Part shown: piece by piece, positions 40,462 through 49,625 of the stretch | Position numbering within the stretch: the first letter of the stretch is position 1 | Layout of the letters: every line of letters begins with the position of its first letter | Assembly: GCA_964354155.1 (NCBI GenBank) | Contig: CAYGYG010000001.1 | Span: 163,916 to 227,915 of the forward strand | DNA from: CAYGYG01 sp964354155 | Lineage (GTDB): Bacteria > Hydrothermota > Tepidihabitantia > SM23-42 > CAYGYG01 | DNA length: 64,000 bases | Direction of reading: 5' to 3' | Position numbers and translations under genes: made by a program | Notes under the pieces: generated by a model | Told to the model about the DNA's origin: nothing | Database searches by the model: none | What the model saw: the letters and a program-made list of their open reading frames with translations, nothing else

Positions 40462-43059
40462 TCAAGCAAGCGCTTGCCAGACGAGCTCGGAGAGCTGCCG
40501 GACGCGGATCTTACCGTCGCCGGCCGCCTCGGTGGCCGCGCTCTTCAAGACCTGCTCGCAAGTCGCGCAGGCCGTTACCAGCGTTTCGGTTTTGGTCTTG
40601 AACGATTCGCGGATACGCTCCCGGGCGATTGTCTTGGAGAGGTCTGAATCCGAGGTCAGGATGCCGCCGCCGCCGCCGCAGCAACGGGACAGGTCTTTGT
40701 TATACTTCATCTCGACCAGCTCGACGCCGATCTTCTTGAGGATTTCGCGCGGTTCGTTGACGATCTTGGCGCCGCGTGACAGGTCGCAGGGGTCGTGATA
40801 CGTGACTTTCAGGTTGAGCGGTTTCACATTAGCCGTCGGCAGCTTTTCCAGTATTACCTGGAGGATGTGCTTCGCCTTGATGCCGTAGCCTTCTTTGAAG
40901 TATACGGTGCAGGTCGGACATAGCGTTATCACTTCCTTGTGCGGATAGAGCTTGAGTAGTTTCTCCTTATGTTCGTCAAAGTCCTTCACAAAGCCGAGAG
41001 CTTCCATGGGATAGCCGCAGCAGAGTTCCTTCTGGACCGCGGGTTTGGTTCCCAATTTCTCGAGCAGTTTCAGATACATCTTGGTTTGATTGGGCCGCGA
41101 TAGGAACTGGCAACCGATAAAGACCGGCGTGTCGCCTTCCTGGATCGGAAACATCACTTCGGTGTCGCCGAAGATATTACCGGTTCGCTTGATGTTGTCG
41201 ATGATCATCTTGTGGGTTTCATAGGCGAATCCGGCATCGACCAAATCGGCGCGCGCGGCTTTGACCACATCCGGCACCTTGACCTTGGATGGACAGCGCC
41301 GGTTGCAGTCACGGCACATTAGGCACTGATAAAGTGCCTTGGCCACGCTGTCATCGATCTTCATCTCCTTTTCGAGAATTCCATAGGACATGACCATACG
41401 GCCACGGCCCGAGGGCGGGTCACGCAGGAGATTGACGAAAGTGGGGCAGACATTCTTGCAGTAGCCGCACATCGTGCAGGTCATCATTTCCTTTTCCCAC
41501 TTGGCGAGGTGTCCTTCGAGTTTTCGGTTAGGATTGGTCGGGTACCGCAGGTCGACGTTGAAGCCCTTCTCCCAGTCCTGTATCTTGAACGGGTTCATGA
41601 TGTTACCCGGATCGAACGCCTTTTTCACCATTTTCATAATCGGAATTTCGCTCTTCCGTTCGCGGTGGAAGTCCGAAGCCTTGGTGATGCCGATGCCGTG
41701 CTCGCCGGTGGTCGTACCGCCCAGCGAGTAGACAAGATCATAGATCTCTCTGACTGCAGTCTGGGCTTGCTTCCAGTGTTCGGGGTTGGCCGGATTCATC
41801 AGGACCTTAGTGTGGAGATTGCCGTCCCCGGCATGGCCGTAGGGCGGGATGATGAGGTCGTATTTCTGCGAGATCTCCCAGATGCCGGCAACCGCTTTGG
41901 GGATTTTGGAAATCGGGACCGCCATGTCATCGGCCAGCATCGTGGTTGAGTACTCTTCCTTCAAGACGCTCAAGGCCGGAATCATCTGCTTGCGGGCTTT
42001 CCAGATCTCGGTGATCTTCTTTTCGTCGTCGGTGAACTCGATCGACACCGCCCCGGTAGATTTGCAGATCTCATTCAGGGTTTCGACGTCCCGTTTGAGG
42101 ACTTCAGGATGGCCGTCGAGCTCGATGAGCAGAATGGCCGCAACGTCGGGAAGGTTCTTGTTGGCGGCCTTGTTTACTGCCTTAATGCAGGGATTCGACA
42201 TGATCTCGAGCTGGGATGGGATGATCGGTTTGGCCATGATGTTGGCGACGCACTGGCCGGCCTTTTCCAGGTCGTCGAATGCCGCGATACACCCGGCGAT
42301 CTTCGGCGGTAACGGCGTGTACTTTATCCACAGCTCGGTGATTACTCCCAGTGTTCCTTCGGATCCGACCATAAGCCGCTCGAGCTGATAGCCGCTCGAG
42401 TGCTTGGGCGAGCGCGCCCCAAAATGCACAATCTCGCCGTTGGGCAGAACCACTTCCATCCCCAGCACGTAGTCGCGGGTGGCACCATACTTGACCGCTT
42501 TCTCCCCAGACGCATTGATGGCGGCCATGCCGCCCAGGGTGGCGACTTCGCTGGAAGCCGGGCCAGGGATAAAGTACTTGTTGGGTTTAAGGGCGGCGTT
42601 GAAATTGTCGCAGATGACCCCGGGCTCGATCACCGCGTACAGGTCGCCGAGCCGGATATCTTTGATCTTGTTCATGCGCTGCAGATCGACGGTGATGCCA
42701 CCAACAATCGGCACGCTGTGGCCGCAGAGCGCGGAGCCCGCGCCCCGGGGTACGACCGGCACCTTGAACTTGTTGGCCAGCTGGACGATCTTCTGGACCT
42801 GCTGGGTGTTTTGGACTTGCGCCACAACGTCGGGACGGTGGCGGTGAATGCCGCCGTCAAAGGCATAGACGTAGAGATTGGCGTTGTCGGTCAGGCAGTA
42901 CTGCTCACCGACGATGTCCCTAACCCGGGCGATAACTTCCTGCAATTTGCTTGGCGTTTTCTTGACTGGTTTCTTCTCTCTCCGACCAGAGGTCCCTGAG
43001 GGAGACACAGTCGTGAAACCAGCCTTCGGGGCCGGTGCTTTCTTCGCTTTGCGCTTCAT
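40462..43059 (-). CDS. FAD-linked 2-hydroxyacid dehydrogenase fused to Fe-S/CCG (HdrD-like) domains
   Basis: This 865-residue oxidoreductase fuses a GlcD/D-lactate dehydrogenase flavoprotein to a GlcF/HdrD-type electron-transfer half. The FAD-binding domain runs from about 60 to 260 ('VPVVPRGAGSALCGHSVPIVGG'), and the C-terminal oxidase domain to about 500 ('PPYGHAGDGNLHTKVL'). Two 4Fe-4S motifs follow ('CTMCGYCKNVCP' and 'CLMCRDCNRRCP'), then two Cys-rich CCG domains ('ELCCGYPMEALGF', 'DLSRCCGGGGGIL'). It would oxidise D-lactate, glycolate or a related acid and pass electrons through Fe-S. The first 40 residues are Lys/Pro/Ala-rich. It is the last gene of the operon with LarA, the lipoyl protein and the hydrogenase. 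Substrate is inference. Confidence 0.85.
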   Translation of the reverse strand: MKRKAKKAPAPKAGFTTVSPSGTSGRREKKPVKKTPSKLQEVIARVRDIVGEQYCLTDNANLYVYAFDGGIHRHRPDVVAQVQNTQQVQKIVQLANKFKVPVVPRGAGSALCGHSVPIVGGITVDLQRMNKIKDIRLGDLYAVIEPGVICDNFNAALKPNKYFIPGPASSEVATLGGMAAINASGEKAVKYGATRDYVLGMEVVLPNGEIVHFGARSPKHSSGYQLERLMVGSEGTLGVITELWIKYTPLPPKIAGCIAAFDDLEKAGQCVANIMAKPIIPSQLEIMSNPCIKAVNKAANKNLPDVAAILLIELDGHPEVLKRDVETLNEICKSTGAVSIEFTDDEKKITEIWKARKQMIPALSVLKEEYSTTMLADDMAVPISKIPKAVAGIWEISQKYDLIIPPYGHAGDGNLHTKVLMNPANPEHWKQAQTAVREIYDLVYSLGGTTTGEHGIGITKASDFHRERKSEIPIMKMVKKAFDPGNIMNPFKIQDWEKGFNVDLRYPTNPNRKLEGHLAKWEKEMMTCTMCGYCKNVCPTFVNLLRDPPSGRGRMVMSYGILEKEMKIDDSVAKALYQCLMCRDCNRRCPSKVKVPDVVKAARADLVDAGFAYETHKMIIDNIKRTGNIFGDTEVMFPIQEGDTPVFIGCQFLSRPNQTKMYLKLLEKLGTKPAVQKELCCGYPMEALGFVKDFDEHKEKLLKLYPHKEVITLCPTCTVYFKEGYGIKAKHILQVILEKLPTANVKPLNLKVTYHDPCDLSRGAKIVNEPREILKKIGVELVEMKYNKDLSRCCGGGGGILTSDSDLSKTIARERIRESFKTKTETLVTACATCEQVLKSAATEAAGDGKIRVRQLSELVWQALA

Positions 43060-43100
43060 CGAACCTCCTTAATATTCAAAGAAATTCTAAATCATAAGCA

Positions 43101-43242
43101 CTAAATTCCATCTCGTGTCGAACTAACGATGTGAGACATAAACAAATCCCAGTTATCCAATTCTCCGAATCCTAGAAAGGTTTGACGCATTGGAATTTAG
43201 AAGTTAGAAATTGTTTATGTCTCATGCCGAGAGAGACACGAG
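43101..43242. repeat. Interleaved inverted repeats between larA-like and glcD-like genes
   Basis: Three perfect inverted pairs: CTAAATTCCA (43101-43110) with TGGAATTTAG (43191-43200); CTCGTGTC (43112-43119) with GACACGAG (43235-43242); and GAGACATAAACAA (43133-43145) with TTGTTTATGTCTC (43211-43223). The first crosses the other two, so alternative folds are possible. It fills most of the 207-bp gap inside the operon, is AT-rich and has no gene. It may be a decayed MITE or a regulatory RNA fold. Confidence 0.65.
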
Positions 43243-43266
43243 GCGGGATTTCGGATTTAGGATTTA

Positions 43267-44514
43267 TCATGCGACCATCGGGACGGTGATTGAACCGTCC
43301 ATCAAGAAAAGGACCTTGGCGTCAGGTCCTTTTTTCTTCAACGCATCACTGACCGCTTTCTGGATATCGTGAAATGGTGTAATGAAGATGGAAGACATCA
43401 GTGAATCTTCGAGGTCGGTCACACCCCACATCTCGGCCCAGGTGGCAATCTCGGCCATCTTGGCTGCCTTGTGCCAGCCCAGCTTGAATTCTTTGTCGAT
43501 CCTGCCGAGGACCCCGCTCGGGGTCTTCATGCTGCTGAGAAGCTCAATGAACGCCTTCTCGCCCGTTCCGGTGCGGCACTTTGACACCATGATGAGAACG
43601 CCGCCTTCCTTAAGGGCGAGTTTACCGTTGTCGAGCGCCTTCTGCGATTGGTAGAGGTCGACATCCATCGGATAGGGCGCGATCGAGACGACGACATCGG
43701 CTTTCTCTTTGATTTTGACGCAGAAGACCTCCTTAGCCTTGTCGATTCCGGCATAGAAAGAATCATGGATGTGACCGGCGGTTGCACCATAGATGCGCCG
43801 TTCGGCATCAAGCACGGTCTGAATCGAGAAGATCTCCTTGTCGGCGATGGTCTTGAGCGCATCGATCATGTCTTCATGAACCGGATTGCCTTCAAGGGCC
43901 AGGGCTTTCGCCCCCATTTTCAGGGCGTGCTTGTGGTTCTGCTCGATCGTTCGGTAAGAGGCGATTCCGGGCAGAAAGGATTTTCTGCCCCCGGTGTAGC
44001 CGCCGAAATAGTGCGGCTCAACCGAGCCGATAATGACGATTTTATGCGCCTCGGTACCGAGCTTGTTGACGTACATCTCCGTTCCGCTTTTTGAGGTGCC
44101 GATGTGAACCATGTCCTCGTTCTTCTTGCAGTCGTGGATATTGATCAAGTCTTTGAACCCGTCGTAGTATTTGCCGAAAATGAAGTCGAACTCTTCCTTG
44201 GTCGGCGCCCGGTGGACCCCGGTCGCGATGATGAACTTGATATCCTTGCTGCGTATCTGGTCAGAGAGGATCTCGAGCACTTTCGCGGTCGGCGTCGGGC
44301 GCGTGCCGTCATTGACGATGAAGAGCACGTCCTTGGCGTCTTTGATGAAGTCGTGGAAGGACTTGGATCTTACCGGCTGCTCGAGCGCTCTTATCAGAGT
44401 CTCGGTCTCGGTTTGGACATGAACTTTGTTCGGGTAAACGACCCCGGCCACATTCCGGTCCGGGACCTCGACCGCGATTTTCGTCTCTTTCCCGTACGGT
44501 ACATCGATCTTCAT
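43267..44514 (-). CDS. larA: LarA-like nickel-dependent lactate (2-hydroxyacid) racemase
   Basis: This 415-residue protein is of the LarA/DUF2088 family, which racemises lactate or other 2-hydroxyacids by hydride shuttling on a nickel-pincer nucleotide. Residues equivalent to the cofactor and catalytic set are present: His101 in 'IATGVHRAPT', His168 and Lys178 in 'EPHYFGGYTGGRKSFLPG', His194 in 'IEQNHKHAL'. Lys178 is the expected covalent cofactor site. The cofactor makers larB, larC and larE are not in the window. ATG 44514 overlaps the lipoyl-protein stop by 4 bp. A partner oxidoreductase for the product follows in the operon. Confidence 0.87.
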   Translation of the reverse strand: MKIDVPYGKETKIAVEVPDRNVAGVVYPNKVHVQTETETLIRALEQPVRSKSFHDFIKDAKDVLFIVNDGTRPTPTAKVLEILSDQIRSKDIKFIIATGVHRAPTKEEFDFIFGKYYDGFKDLINIHDCKKNEDMVHIGTSKSGTEMYVNKLGTEAHKIVIIGSVEPHYFGGYTGGRKSFLPGIASYRTIEQNHKHALKMGAKALALEGNPVHEDMIDALKTIADKEIFSIQTVLDAERRIYGATAGHIHDSFYAGIDKAKEVFCVKIKEKADVVVSIAPYPMDVDLYQSQKALDNGKLALKEGGVLIMVSKCRTGTGEKAFIELLSSMKTPSGVLGRIDKEFKLGWHKAAKMAEIATWAEMWGVTDLEDSLMSSIFITPFHDIQKAVSDALKKKGPDAKVLFLMDGSITVPMVA

Positions 44515-44948
44515 TTTTTCTTATCCTTTTCGACGCGGGCAACCTCGCCGTCGATGAAGGGTGCGACCTTATCACCATGGTACAGGTTCTTCAGCTCAGC
44601 ATCCAGATTGGCGGGCTTAACCAGGATGATCCAGCCCTTCCCATACGAGTCTTTGTTGATCAGGGTGCAGTCATCTTCGAGCGTGCGATTGACTTCAACG
44701 ATCTCGCCGCTGATCGGCGCGACAAACTTGCCGACCCACTTGGAGGACTGGATCTTGCCGCAGGTTTCGCCCTGCTTGATCGTGTCGCCTTCGAACGGAA
44801 GGTCGACGTAGGTCGTATCACCTGCGAGTTTCTGATAGAAATCGCTCATGCCGATGCGCACCTTGCCGTCCGGCTCGACCCTGACCCAGGCATGGTCTAA
44901 GTGATAGTGAAGCTCATCCGGGAGCTTGTATCCCTTGTAGTCTGCCAT
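44511..44948 (-). CDS. GcvH-like lipoyl carrier protein
   Basis: This 145-residue protein has the glycine cleavage H-protein fold: 'HLDHAWVRVEPDGKVRIGMSDF', 'VDLPFEGDTIKQGETCGKI', then 'SSKWVGKFVAPISGEIVEVN'. Lys70 aligns with the lipoylated lysine of H-protein, though the surrounding 'ESVKA' is 'QSSKW' here. No gcvT or gcvP lies nearby. Instead it sits between a [NiFe] hydrogenase and a LarA/FAD-FeS pair, so a redox-carrier role, as for the LbpA lipoyl proteins linked to Hdr-like complexes, is a reasonable alternative to glycine cleavage. It has a strong AGGAGG-type site before ATG 44948. Confidence 0.8.
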   Translation of the reverse strand: MADYKGYKLPDELHYHLDHAWVRVEPDGKVRIGMSDFYQKLAGDTTYVDLPFEGDTIKQGETCGKIQSSKWVGKFVAPISGEIVEVNRTLEDDCTLINKDSYGKGWIILVKPANLDAELKNLYHGDKVAPFIDGEVARVEKDKKK

Positions 44949-45030
44949 CTTACCTCCTTATGATAGAACGTGACGATTCAGACGGATTGCTGCAGATGCA
45001 AACGGATACGAATTCGACAATCTGCCTCGA

Positions 45031-46491
45031 TTATCTTTCAATCTTCCTGATGATGGCGCCGTTCTTGTCGCGGACGTTTACTTCCAGCGGCATCTTGCCC
45101 GGCAGGTAGTGAGTGGCGCAACCGAAGCACGGGTCATAGGCCCGGAAGGCCATTTCGACCATGTTGAGTAGTCCGTCCGAGACCTCACCCTTCTTTATCA
45201 AGCCCTTGGCCGCTTTCTCGATTGACATTGCGATTGCCGCCGCATTGTTCAGGGTCGCAACCAGCAGATTGACCTGGGTCGCAACGCCTCGTTCGTCGGA
45301 CTTGTAGTGATGATACAGCGTGCCGCGGGGCGCTTCAACCACACCGACCCCTTCAGTGGGGACGTTGGTCGGCAGGGTCCTGATGTTGGGGCTCGTGATC
45401 TCCGGGTCCTGGGCCAGCTCAAGGAGCCGTTCCGCGGCGTAAAGCAGCTCAATGACCCTTGCCCAGTGCATCGCCAGCGTATTATGCACCGGTTTGCCGC
45501 CGAGCACACTGTACATCTTCTCATATTCAACCTGGGCCAGCGGCGTGGTCATGCCGTCGGCGGCATTGAGCCGGGCCAGCGGCGCCACGCGGTAAACGCC
45601 GCTTTGCTCCCCGTCGACAAAGCCCTTCCACCCGACGTTCTTCAGATACAGAAACTTGATGTAGCTCCACGGCTCAACATGCTCGGCCAAGTGCTTCAGG
45701 TAGTCCTGGGGCTCGAATTTGACGAACTCCTTGCCGTTGGGGTCGACGACGCGGATATCGCCGTCGTAGAAGTTGACCTTGTTGTTCTTGTCAACCAGGC
45801 CCATGTAGTAGGTACGGTGCTTGTAGATGTCCCCGACAATGACGTCGACGTAGGCCTTGTTCTTGAGTACGATATCGTTGAAAACTTGGATGGTAAATTT
45901 GCCAAACTCCACTGCTTCTTTGGCGATCTCTACGATATTCTTGCGGTCTTCTTCTTTGAGCCCCTTGGCGACTCCTCCGGGCAGCCCCATGACCGGGTGA
46001 ATGACCCGGCCGCCGAGCAAGGTAATGATGCTGCGCAGTTTCTTACGCATCGCGATGACATGGGCGACCGTCTCGAGCCCGACCTTGGCTATTACGCCGA
46101 GGATATTGCGTTCGGCCTTGGGTGCTTGAGGGCCAACCACAAAATCAGGGCCGCCCAAGACATAGAAGTGGAGTGCATGGTCTTCGACGAAAAACGCGGA
46201 GTTGACAAGTTCGCGGAGTTTCTTGGCGGCCGGGGGCGGGTCAACTTTATACAGGTCATCGAGCGCTTTGGTCGACGCCATGTGGTGGGCCGTCGGACAG
46301 ACACCGCAGATCGTCGGCGTGATGCGGGGCAGCTCTTCGACCAGTCGCCCTTCGCAGAACTTCTCAAAACCGCGCAGTTCGGGAATCTGCAGGAAGGCGC
46401 GTGCCACATCCCCTTGGTCGTCAAGGAAAATCTCGATCCTCCCATGACCTTCCAGTCTGGTTATCGGGTCAATGGTAATGCGCTTGGTCAT
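45031..46491 (-). CDS. mvhA: [NiFe] hydrogenase large subunit, group 3 (MvhA-like)
   Basis: This 486-residue catalytic subunit carries the Ni-Fe site. The N-terminal motif L1 has Cys62 and Cys65 ('TICGVCPTAHHMAS'), and the C-terminal motif L2 has Cys455, Cys458 and His461 ('DPCFGCATH'). A 25-residue C-terminal extension (from 'YLPGKMPLEV') should be removed by a maturation protease. 'ELRGFEKFCEGR' and overall wording fit soluble group 3 enzymes, probably 3c (methyl-viologen/Hdr-linked). Cys, not Sec, is at the nickel site. It overlaps the small-subunit gene by 4 bp. MvhD and HdrABC are absent here. Confidence 0.9.
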   Translation of the reverse strand: MTKRITIDPITRLEGHGRIEIFLDDQGDVARAFLQIPELRGFEKFCEGRLVEELPRITPTICGVCPTAHHMASTKALDDLYKVDPPPAAKKLRELVNSAFFVEDHALHFYVLGGPDFVVGPQAPKAERNILGVIAKVGLETVAHVIAMRKKLRSIITLLGGRVIHPVMGLPGGVAKGLKEEDRKNIVEIAKEAVEFGKFTIQVFNDIVLKNKAYVDVIVGDIYKHRTYYMGLVDKNNKVNFYDGDIRVVDPNGKEFVKFEPQDYLKHLAEHVEPWSYIKFLYLKNVGWKGFVDGEQSGVYRVAPLARLNAADGMTTPLAQVEYEKMYSVLGGKPVHNTLAMHWARVIELLYAAERLLELAQDPEITSPNIRTLPTNVPTEGVGVVEAPRGTLYHHYKSDERGVATQVNLLVATLNNAAAIAMSIEKAAKGLIKKGEVSDGLLNMVEMAFRAYDPCFGCATHYLPGKMPLEVNVRDKNGAIIRKIER

Positions 46492-47459
46492 TTCGCCTCC
46501 ATTCTCTTCCTGCGCAAAATGGAAGAAGGTAAGCTGTACATGTAGAAAAGGCCGACCGGGTCGATGACCGAATCGACGACTTTCTGAATTTCCTTCTCAT
46601 CATTGGTATCGATGATCGAGGCCAGGGCCGAGAGAAACTTGGCGCCATGGTCCTTGACTTCCTTGGTCGGTCCGAAACAACCGCGGCAGGGCATGTTGCC
46701 GTTGATGCAGCGTTCACCGCAGCCGGATCTGGTCGCGGGACCGGTGCAAATGATTCCTTCGGCCAAGAAGCATTTCTCCGGATCGGCGATGACTTCGCTA
46801 ATGCGCTTGATCGACTTGATCAGCATCTTATCCGGCTTGGTTTTGGCCCGTGGGCAGGTGTCGCAGAGCGATTTGTCCGGTGCCAGTACGGTTCCCTTGG
46901 GCGGCAATTTACCGGTCAGGATTGCCTGGACGGCGTTCATGATAAGGTCCGGTGGCGGGGCGCAGCCCGGCAGGTAGTAATCGACGTCAATGACCTGGTT
47001 GGTCGCCCGCACCGTGTCATGGAATTCAGGCAGGGTCAGCTCGCCGACGTCAACCTTGGTTGTGGTTTGGGGATAGATGCCGTCCGGATTGACCACGGTC
47101 GGGATCGTCTTATAGACGCGTTCGAAAATCGTTTCACGGTTATGAAGATTGGCCAGTCCGGGGATCCCGCCTAAATGCGAACAAGCTCCGAAGGAGACGA
47201 CGAGTCCGGCCTTCCGACGCAGCAATTTTACCATGTGCTCCTGTTCCGAGTTGCGCACCCCCCCGTTTATGAACGCGACCGCGATTTCGCCGTCGGCCAA
47301 AGCTTCAACGTCGGTGACCTTGAAATCCATGGCCACCGGCCAGAAGATGATGTCGACGGCCTCCACCACCTTCAAGATGTCTTCAGCCAGGTCTACGATT
47401 GCTTCTTCACACCCTCCACATGAACAGCACCAGTAGATGGCCACTTTTGGCTTCGCCAT
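46488..47459 (-). CDS. mvhG: [NiFe] hydrogenase small subunit, group 3 (MvhG-like)
   Basis: This 323-residue electron-transfer subunit starts 'KVAIYWCCSCGGCEEAIVDLAED' with Cys14 and Cys17 of the proximal 4Fe-4S cluster. 'SFGACSHLGGIPGLAN' and 'YYLPGCAPPPDLI' supply the other proximal ligands. 'CDTCPRAKTKP', 'CFLAEGIICTGPATRSGCGERC' and 'NMPCRGCFGP' supply the medial and distal clusters. There is no signal peptide, so it is cytoplasmic. First gene of the five-gene operon, with a promoter at 47620-47647 and an AGGAGG-type site. Confidence 0.9.
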   Translation of the reverse strand: MAKPKVAIYWCCSCGGCEEAIVDLAEDILKVVEAVDIIFWPVAMDFKVTDVEALADGEIAVAFINGGVRNSEQEHMVKLLRRKAGLVVSFGACSHLGGIPGLANLHNRETIFERVYKTIPTVVNPDGIYPQTTTKVDVGELTLPEFHDTVRATNQVIDVDYYLPGCAPPPDLIMNAVQAILTGKLPPKGTVLAPDKSLCDTCPRAKTKPDKMLIKSIKRISEVIADPEKCFLAEGIICTGPATRSGCGERCINGNMPCRGCFGPTKEVKDHGAKFLSALASIIDTNDEKEIQKVVDSVIDPVGLFYMYSLPSSILRRKRMEAK

Positions 47460-47619
47460 CAGAGACCTCCTTAAATTACTGTTTTGCGATTGTTCTTTTC
47501 CTGCTCCAGGACCGGTTCTAGGTTCCGGCTTGGTTTGCCAGAAGTATACTTGAAATAGGCGATTTCGTTCACGGCGTTTTTACGGAATCGCGCGGATTTC
47601 TTTCTATTTCTATTTTTTT

Positions 47620-47647
47620 ATTATATCTACAAAACGATAAAGGTCAA
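47620..47647 (-). promoter_or_regulatory. Promoter of the hydrogenase/lactate operon
   Basis: Minus strand TTGACC (47642-47647), 16 bp, perfect TATAAT (47620-47625). It leaves a leader of about 155 nt before ATG 47459, long enough for a regulatory fold, but I see no known riboswitch in it. Confidence 0.78.
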
Positions 47648-47699
47648 TAACTTAAGTGCCGAATTCGCACCGGAATCCAAAGAGAGCAGAGTCCCGCGC

Positions 47700-49589
47700 C
47701 TACTTCTTCGCCGACAGCTGGTCGGGCGTGATATAATCGCCGTACTGAGCGCGGGCCTTTTCCAGCCGCTGCTTCTGGTCACTAAGGACTTGAAACAGGA
47801 TGTCCGGGGTGTCCTTGATCTTGGTCTTGTAGATCTGGACAATCCGCTCGATCTTGGCTAGACTCTCCGGTACCCGGATCGTAAACTGCTTGGTATAGTC
47901 TTCTTTCGAATAATCCTTGCCCAAGATCTTCTTGAAGAGCGGTTTTAAGTCTTCGTACTTGGGGATGCGTCCGGTCGGAGTATCGATGGCCTCGACTTCC
48001 CGATGGGCGCGCCGTTCCATCCATTTGTACCAGACGCGCTTGTCGGTCTTCTCGTTGAGGAAATTACCGCTTTTGTCCTTGAGGAAGTAGTTCACCGAAA
48101 AGACAAGCGGCGTTTTCTTTAGACCTTTAGCGAAGTCTAAGTTGACCTTGACGTACTGACCGATCGGTATCGGGAGGAAGTCAAGATTCGACATCGGATT
48201 GAACTCGCGGACGCCTTCTTTGCCGAGCGTCGCTGCGGTTGTCTCCGACTCGAGGGCCGCGCCCTTGCAGATGATGCCGTGGGTCCAGTCAAAGGACTCC
48301 TCAACCGGCACGCAGGTGTCGGAATCGCGGCCGCCGTAAACGATACCGCCCACCGCCACGCCGGCTGGGTCGTGCAGTTTGGAGTCAAGGTTATCGAACG
48401 AATCGAGCGAGATCGTGAACCGGGCATTCGGGTGCGAGCACTTGATTTCCTTGCCGTCGGCGTCTTTCTTGCCGGGCGTCCATTCGCCGGCATGATTGAA
48501 GCCGTGAGCTGGAATCCCGCCGTCACGACCAATCCAGTGGACGTGCTTGTCATCGGTGACGAGCACGTTGGAAACGATCACTTCACCGGGGCGGTGCAGC
48601 GCCTTCCACTGGCTCGGGTCGTCTTTCGAGTTGATGCCTTGAATGATGCCGAACATGCCCTTTTCGACGTTGACCGCGCGCACCTCATCGTTCTTATTGC
48701 GCAGATAGGCAATGTCATCGCCGACAATCGTCTCGCCTTCGAGCATCGCGGTCGAGGTCTTACCGCAGAGCGACGGGAACGCTCCCAGGAAGTAGGTGAC
48801 CCGGTTGTCTGGTCCGTGGATGCCCATGACCAGCATGTGCTCGGTCAGCCAGCCTTCCTTCGAACCGCGGACAATTGCCAACCTCATGGCGAGTTTCTTG
48901 AGACCGATCGTGTTGCCGCCGTACTGGGTATTGGTGCTGTACACGATGTTGTCCAGAATATCGATAAAGATGCGCCGTTTGTCCAGGTTCTTGCACGTCT
49001 TGCGCTCGTCGACCTCCCCCTGCGAATGGACGAATTTGAAAAACTTGGCCTTCGGCCCCTGCCGCACGAATTCTTCGTATCCCTGGCGGTAAAGCAGGTC
49101 CTCACTGTGGGCGACGTAGCTCGAATCAGTAATCTGCACGGCCGGTATCGAGAACTCAGAGTTGGTCGGACCGAGACAGTAGAATCGCACGAACATCTCT
49201 TTGCCCTTCATGATGCCGGTCAGGACCTGGAGGATATCCTTGATGGCGGACTCACGCTCCTTGGTTTCAAGCAGCGGACCGAGATCCATGTCTTTGGTGA
49301 CCAGGATTCCGGTGTTCTTTTTATCCCGGCCCTGATCGGCGTAGTTGTCGAAATGCACCGTATGTCCCGGGGTGGCAAGCGGTGACTCTTCGCCGGTTTT
49401 CACGGCCAGTTCTCTGATGTACTTGATGTCTTCCGCGGCATCGCTTGCGACAAAGACCTTTGCCGGGTCGCAGAGTTCAACGAATCTTGCGACGAACTGA
49501 TGCAGGTCAGGGTTGCTGATCCTGGTCAGCTTTTGATATTGCTGGTCGCCCAACCTGGATTTCAAGAAACCTATTGTTTTCTCGTCCAT
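47700..49589 (-). CDS. pckG: Phosphoenolpyruvate carboxykinase (GTP)
   Basis: This 629-residue enzyme interconverts oxaloacetate and PEP with GTP. The signature P-loop region 'GAFPSLCGKTSTAML' includes the hyper-reactive Cys (Cys275) found only in GTP-type PEPCKs. 'FVRFYCLGPTNSEFSIPAVQITDSSYVAHSEDLLYR' (given in pieces by family alignments) and 'GGRDSDTCVPVEESFDW' are typical. Length is normal. It has its own promoter at 49722-49749 with a 130-nt leader holding two GTCAC/GTGAC inverted repeats. It is next to the lactate/hydrogenase operon, consistent with gluconeogenesis from C3 acids. Confidence 0.93.
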   Translation of the reverse strand: MDEKTIGFLKSRLGDQQYQKLTRISNPDLHQFVARFVELCDPAKVFVASDAAEDIKYIRELAVKTGEESPLATPGHTVHFDNYADQGRDKKNTGILVTKDMDLGPLLETKERESAIKDILQVLTGIMKGKEMFVRFYCLGPTNSEFSIPAVQITDSSYVAHSEDLLYRQGYEEFVRQGPKAKFFKFVHSQGEVDERKTCKNLDKRRIFIDILDNIVYSTNTQYGGNTIGLKKLAMRLAIVRGSKEGWLTEHMLVMGIHGPDNRVTYFLGAFPSLCGKTSTAMLEGETIVGDDIAYLRNKNDEVRAVNVEKGMFGIIQGINSKDDPSQWKALHRPGEVIVSNVLVTDDKHVHWIGRDGGIPAHGFNHAGEWTPGKKDADGKEIKCSHPNARFTISLDSFDNLDSKLHDPAGVAVGGIVYGGRDSDTCVPVEESFDWTHGIICKGAALESETTAATLGKEGVREFNPMSNLDFLPIPIGQYVKVNLDFAKGLKKTPLVFSVNYFLKDKSGNFLNEKTDKRVWYKWMERRAHREVEAIDTPTGRIPKYEDLKPLFKKILGKDYSKEDYTKQFTIRVPESLAKIERIVQIYKTKIKDTPDILFQVLSDQKQRLEKARAQYGDYITPDQLSAKK

Positions 49590-49625
49590 TTGTTAACCTC
49601 CGTGGTGAAACTGAACCACCTACTT

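Noticed and set aside
42324..42332. Perfect DnaA-box-like TTATCCACA
   Set aside because: A single site inside the FAD-FeS oxidoreductase gene, with no cluster or AT-rich unwinding region. parAB being present does not by itself make this an origin.
45031..46491. Selenocysteine in the hydrogenase
   Set aside because: Checked because selA and selB are nearby. Both nickel-site motifs have Cys codons and the frame has no internal TGA.
45307..46545. 412-codon open frame on the plus strand antisense to the hydrogenase large subunit
   Set aside because: It is an exact antisense of a well-conserved gene; long open antisense frames are expected from GC-rich third positions. It has no ribosome site or recognisable domain.
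48279..49385. 368-codon plus-strand frame antisense to pckG
   Set aside because: Same reason: it mirrors a conserved enzyme and has no motif of its own.
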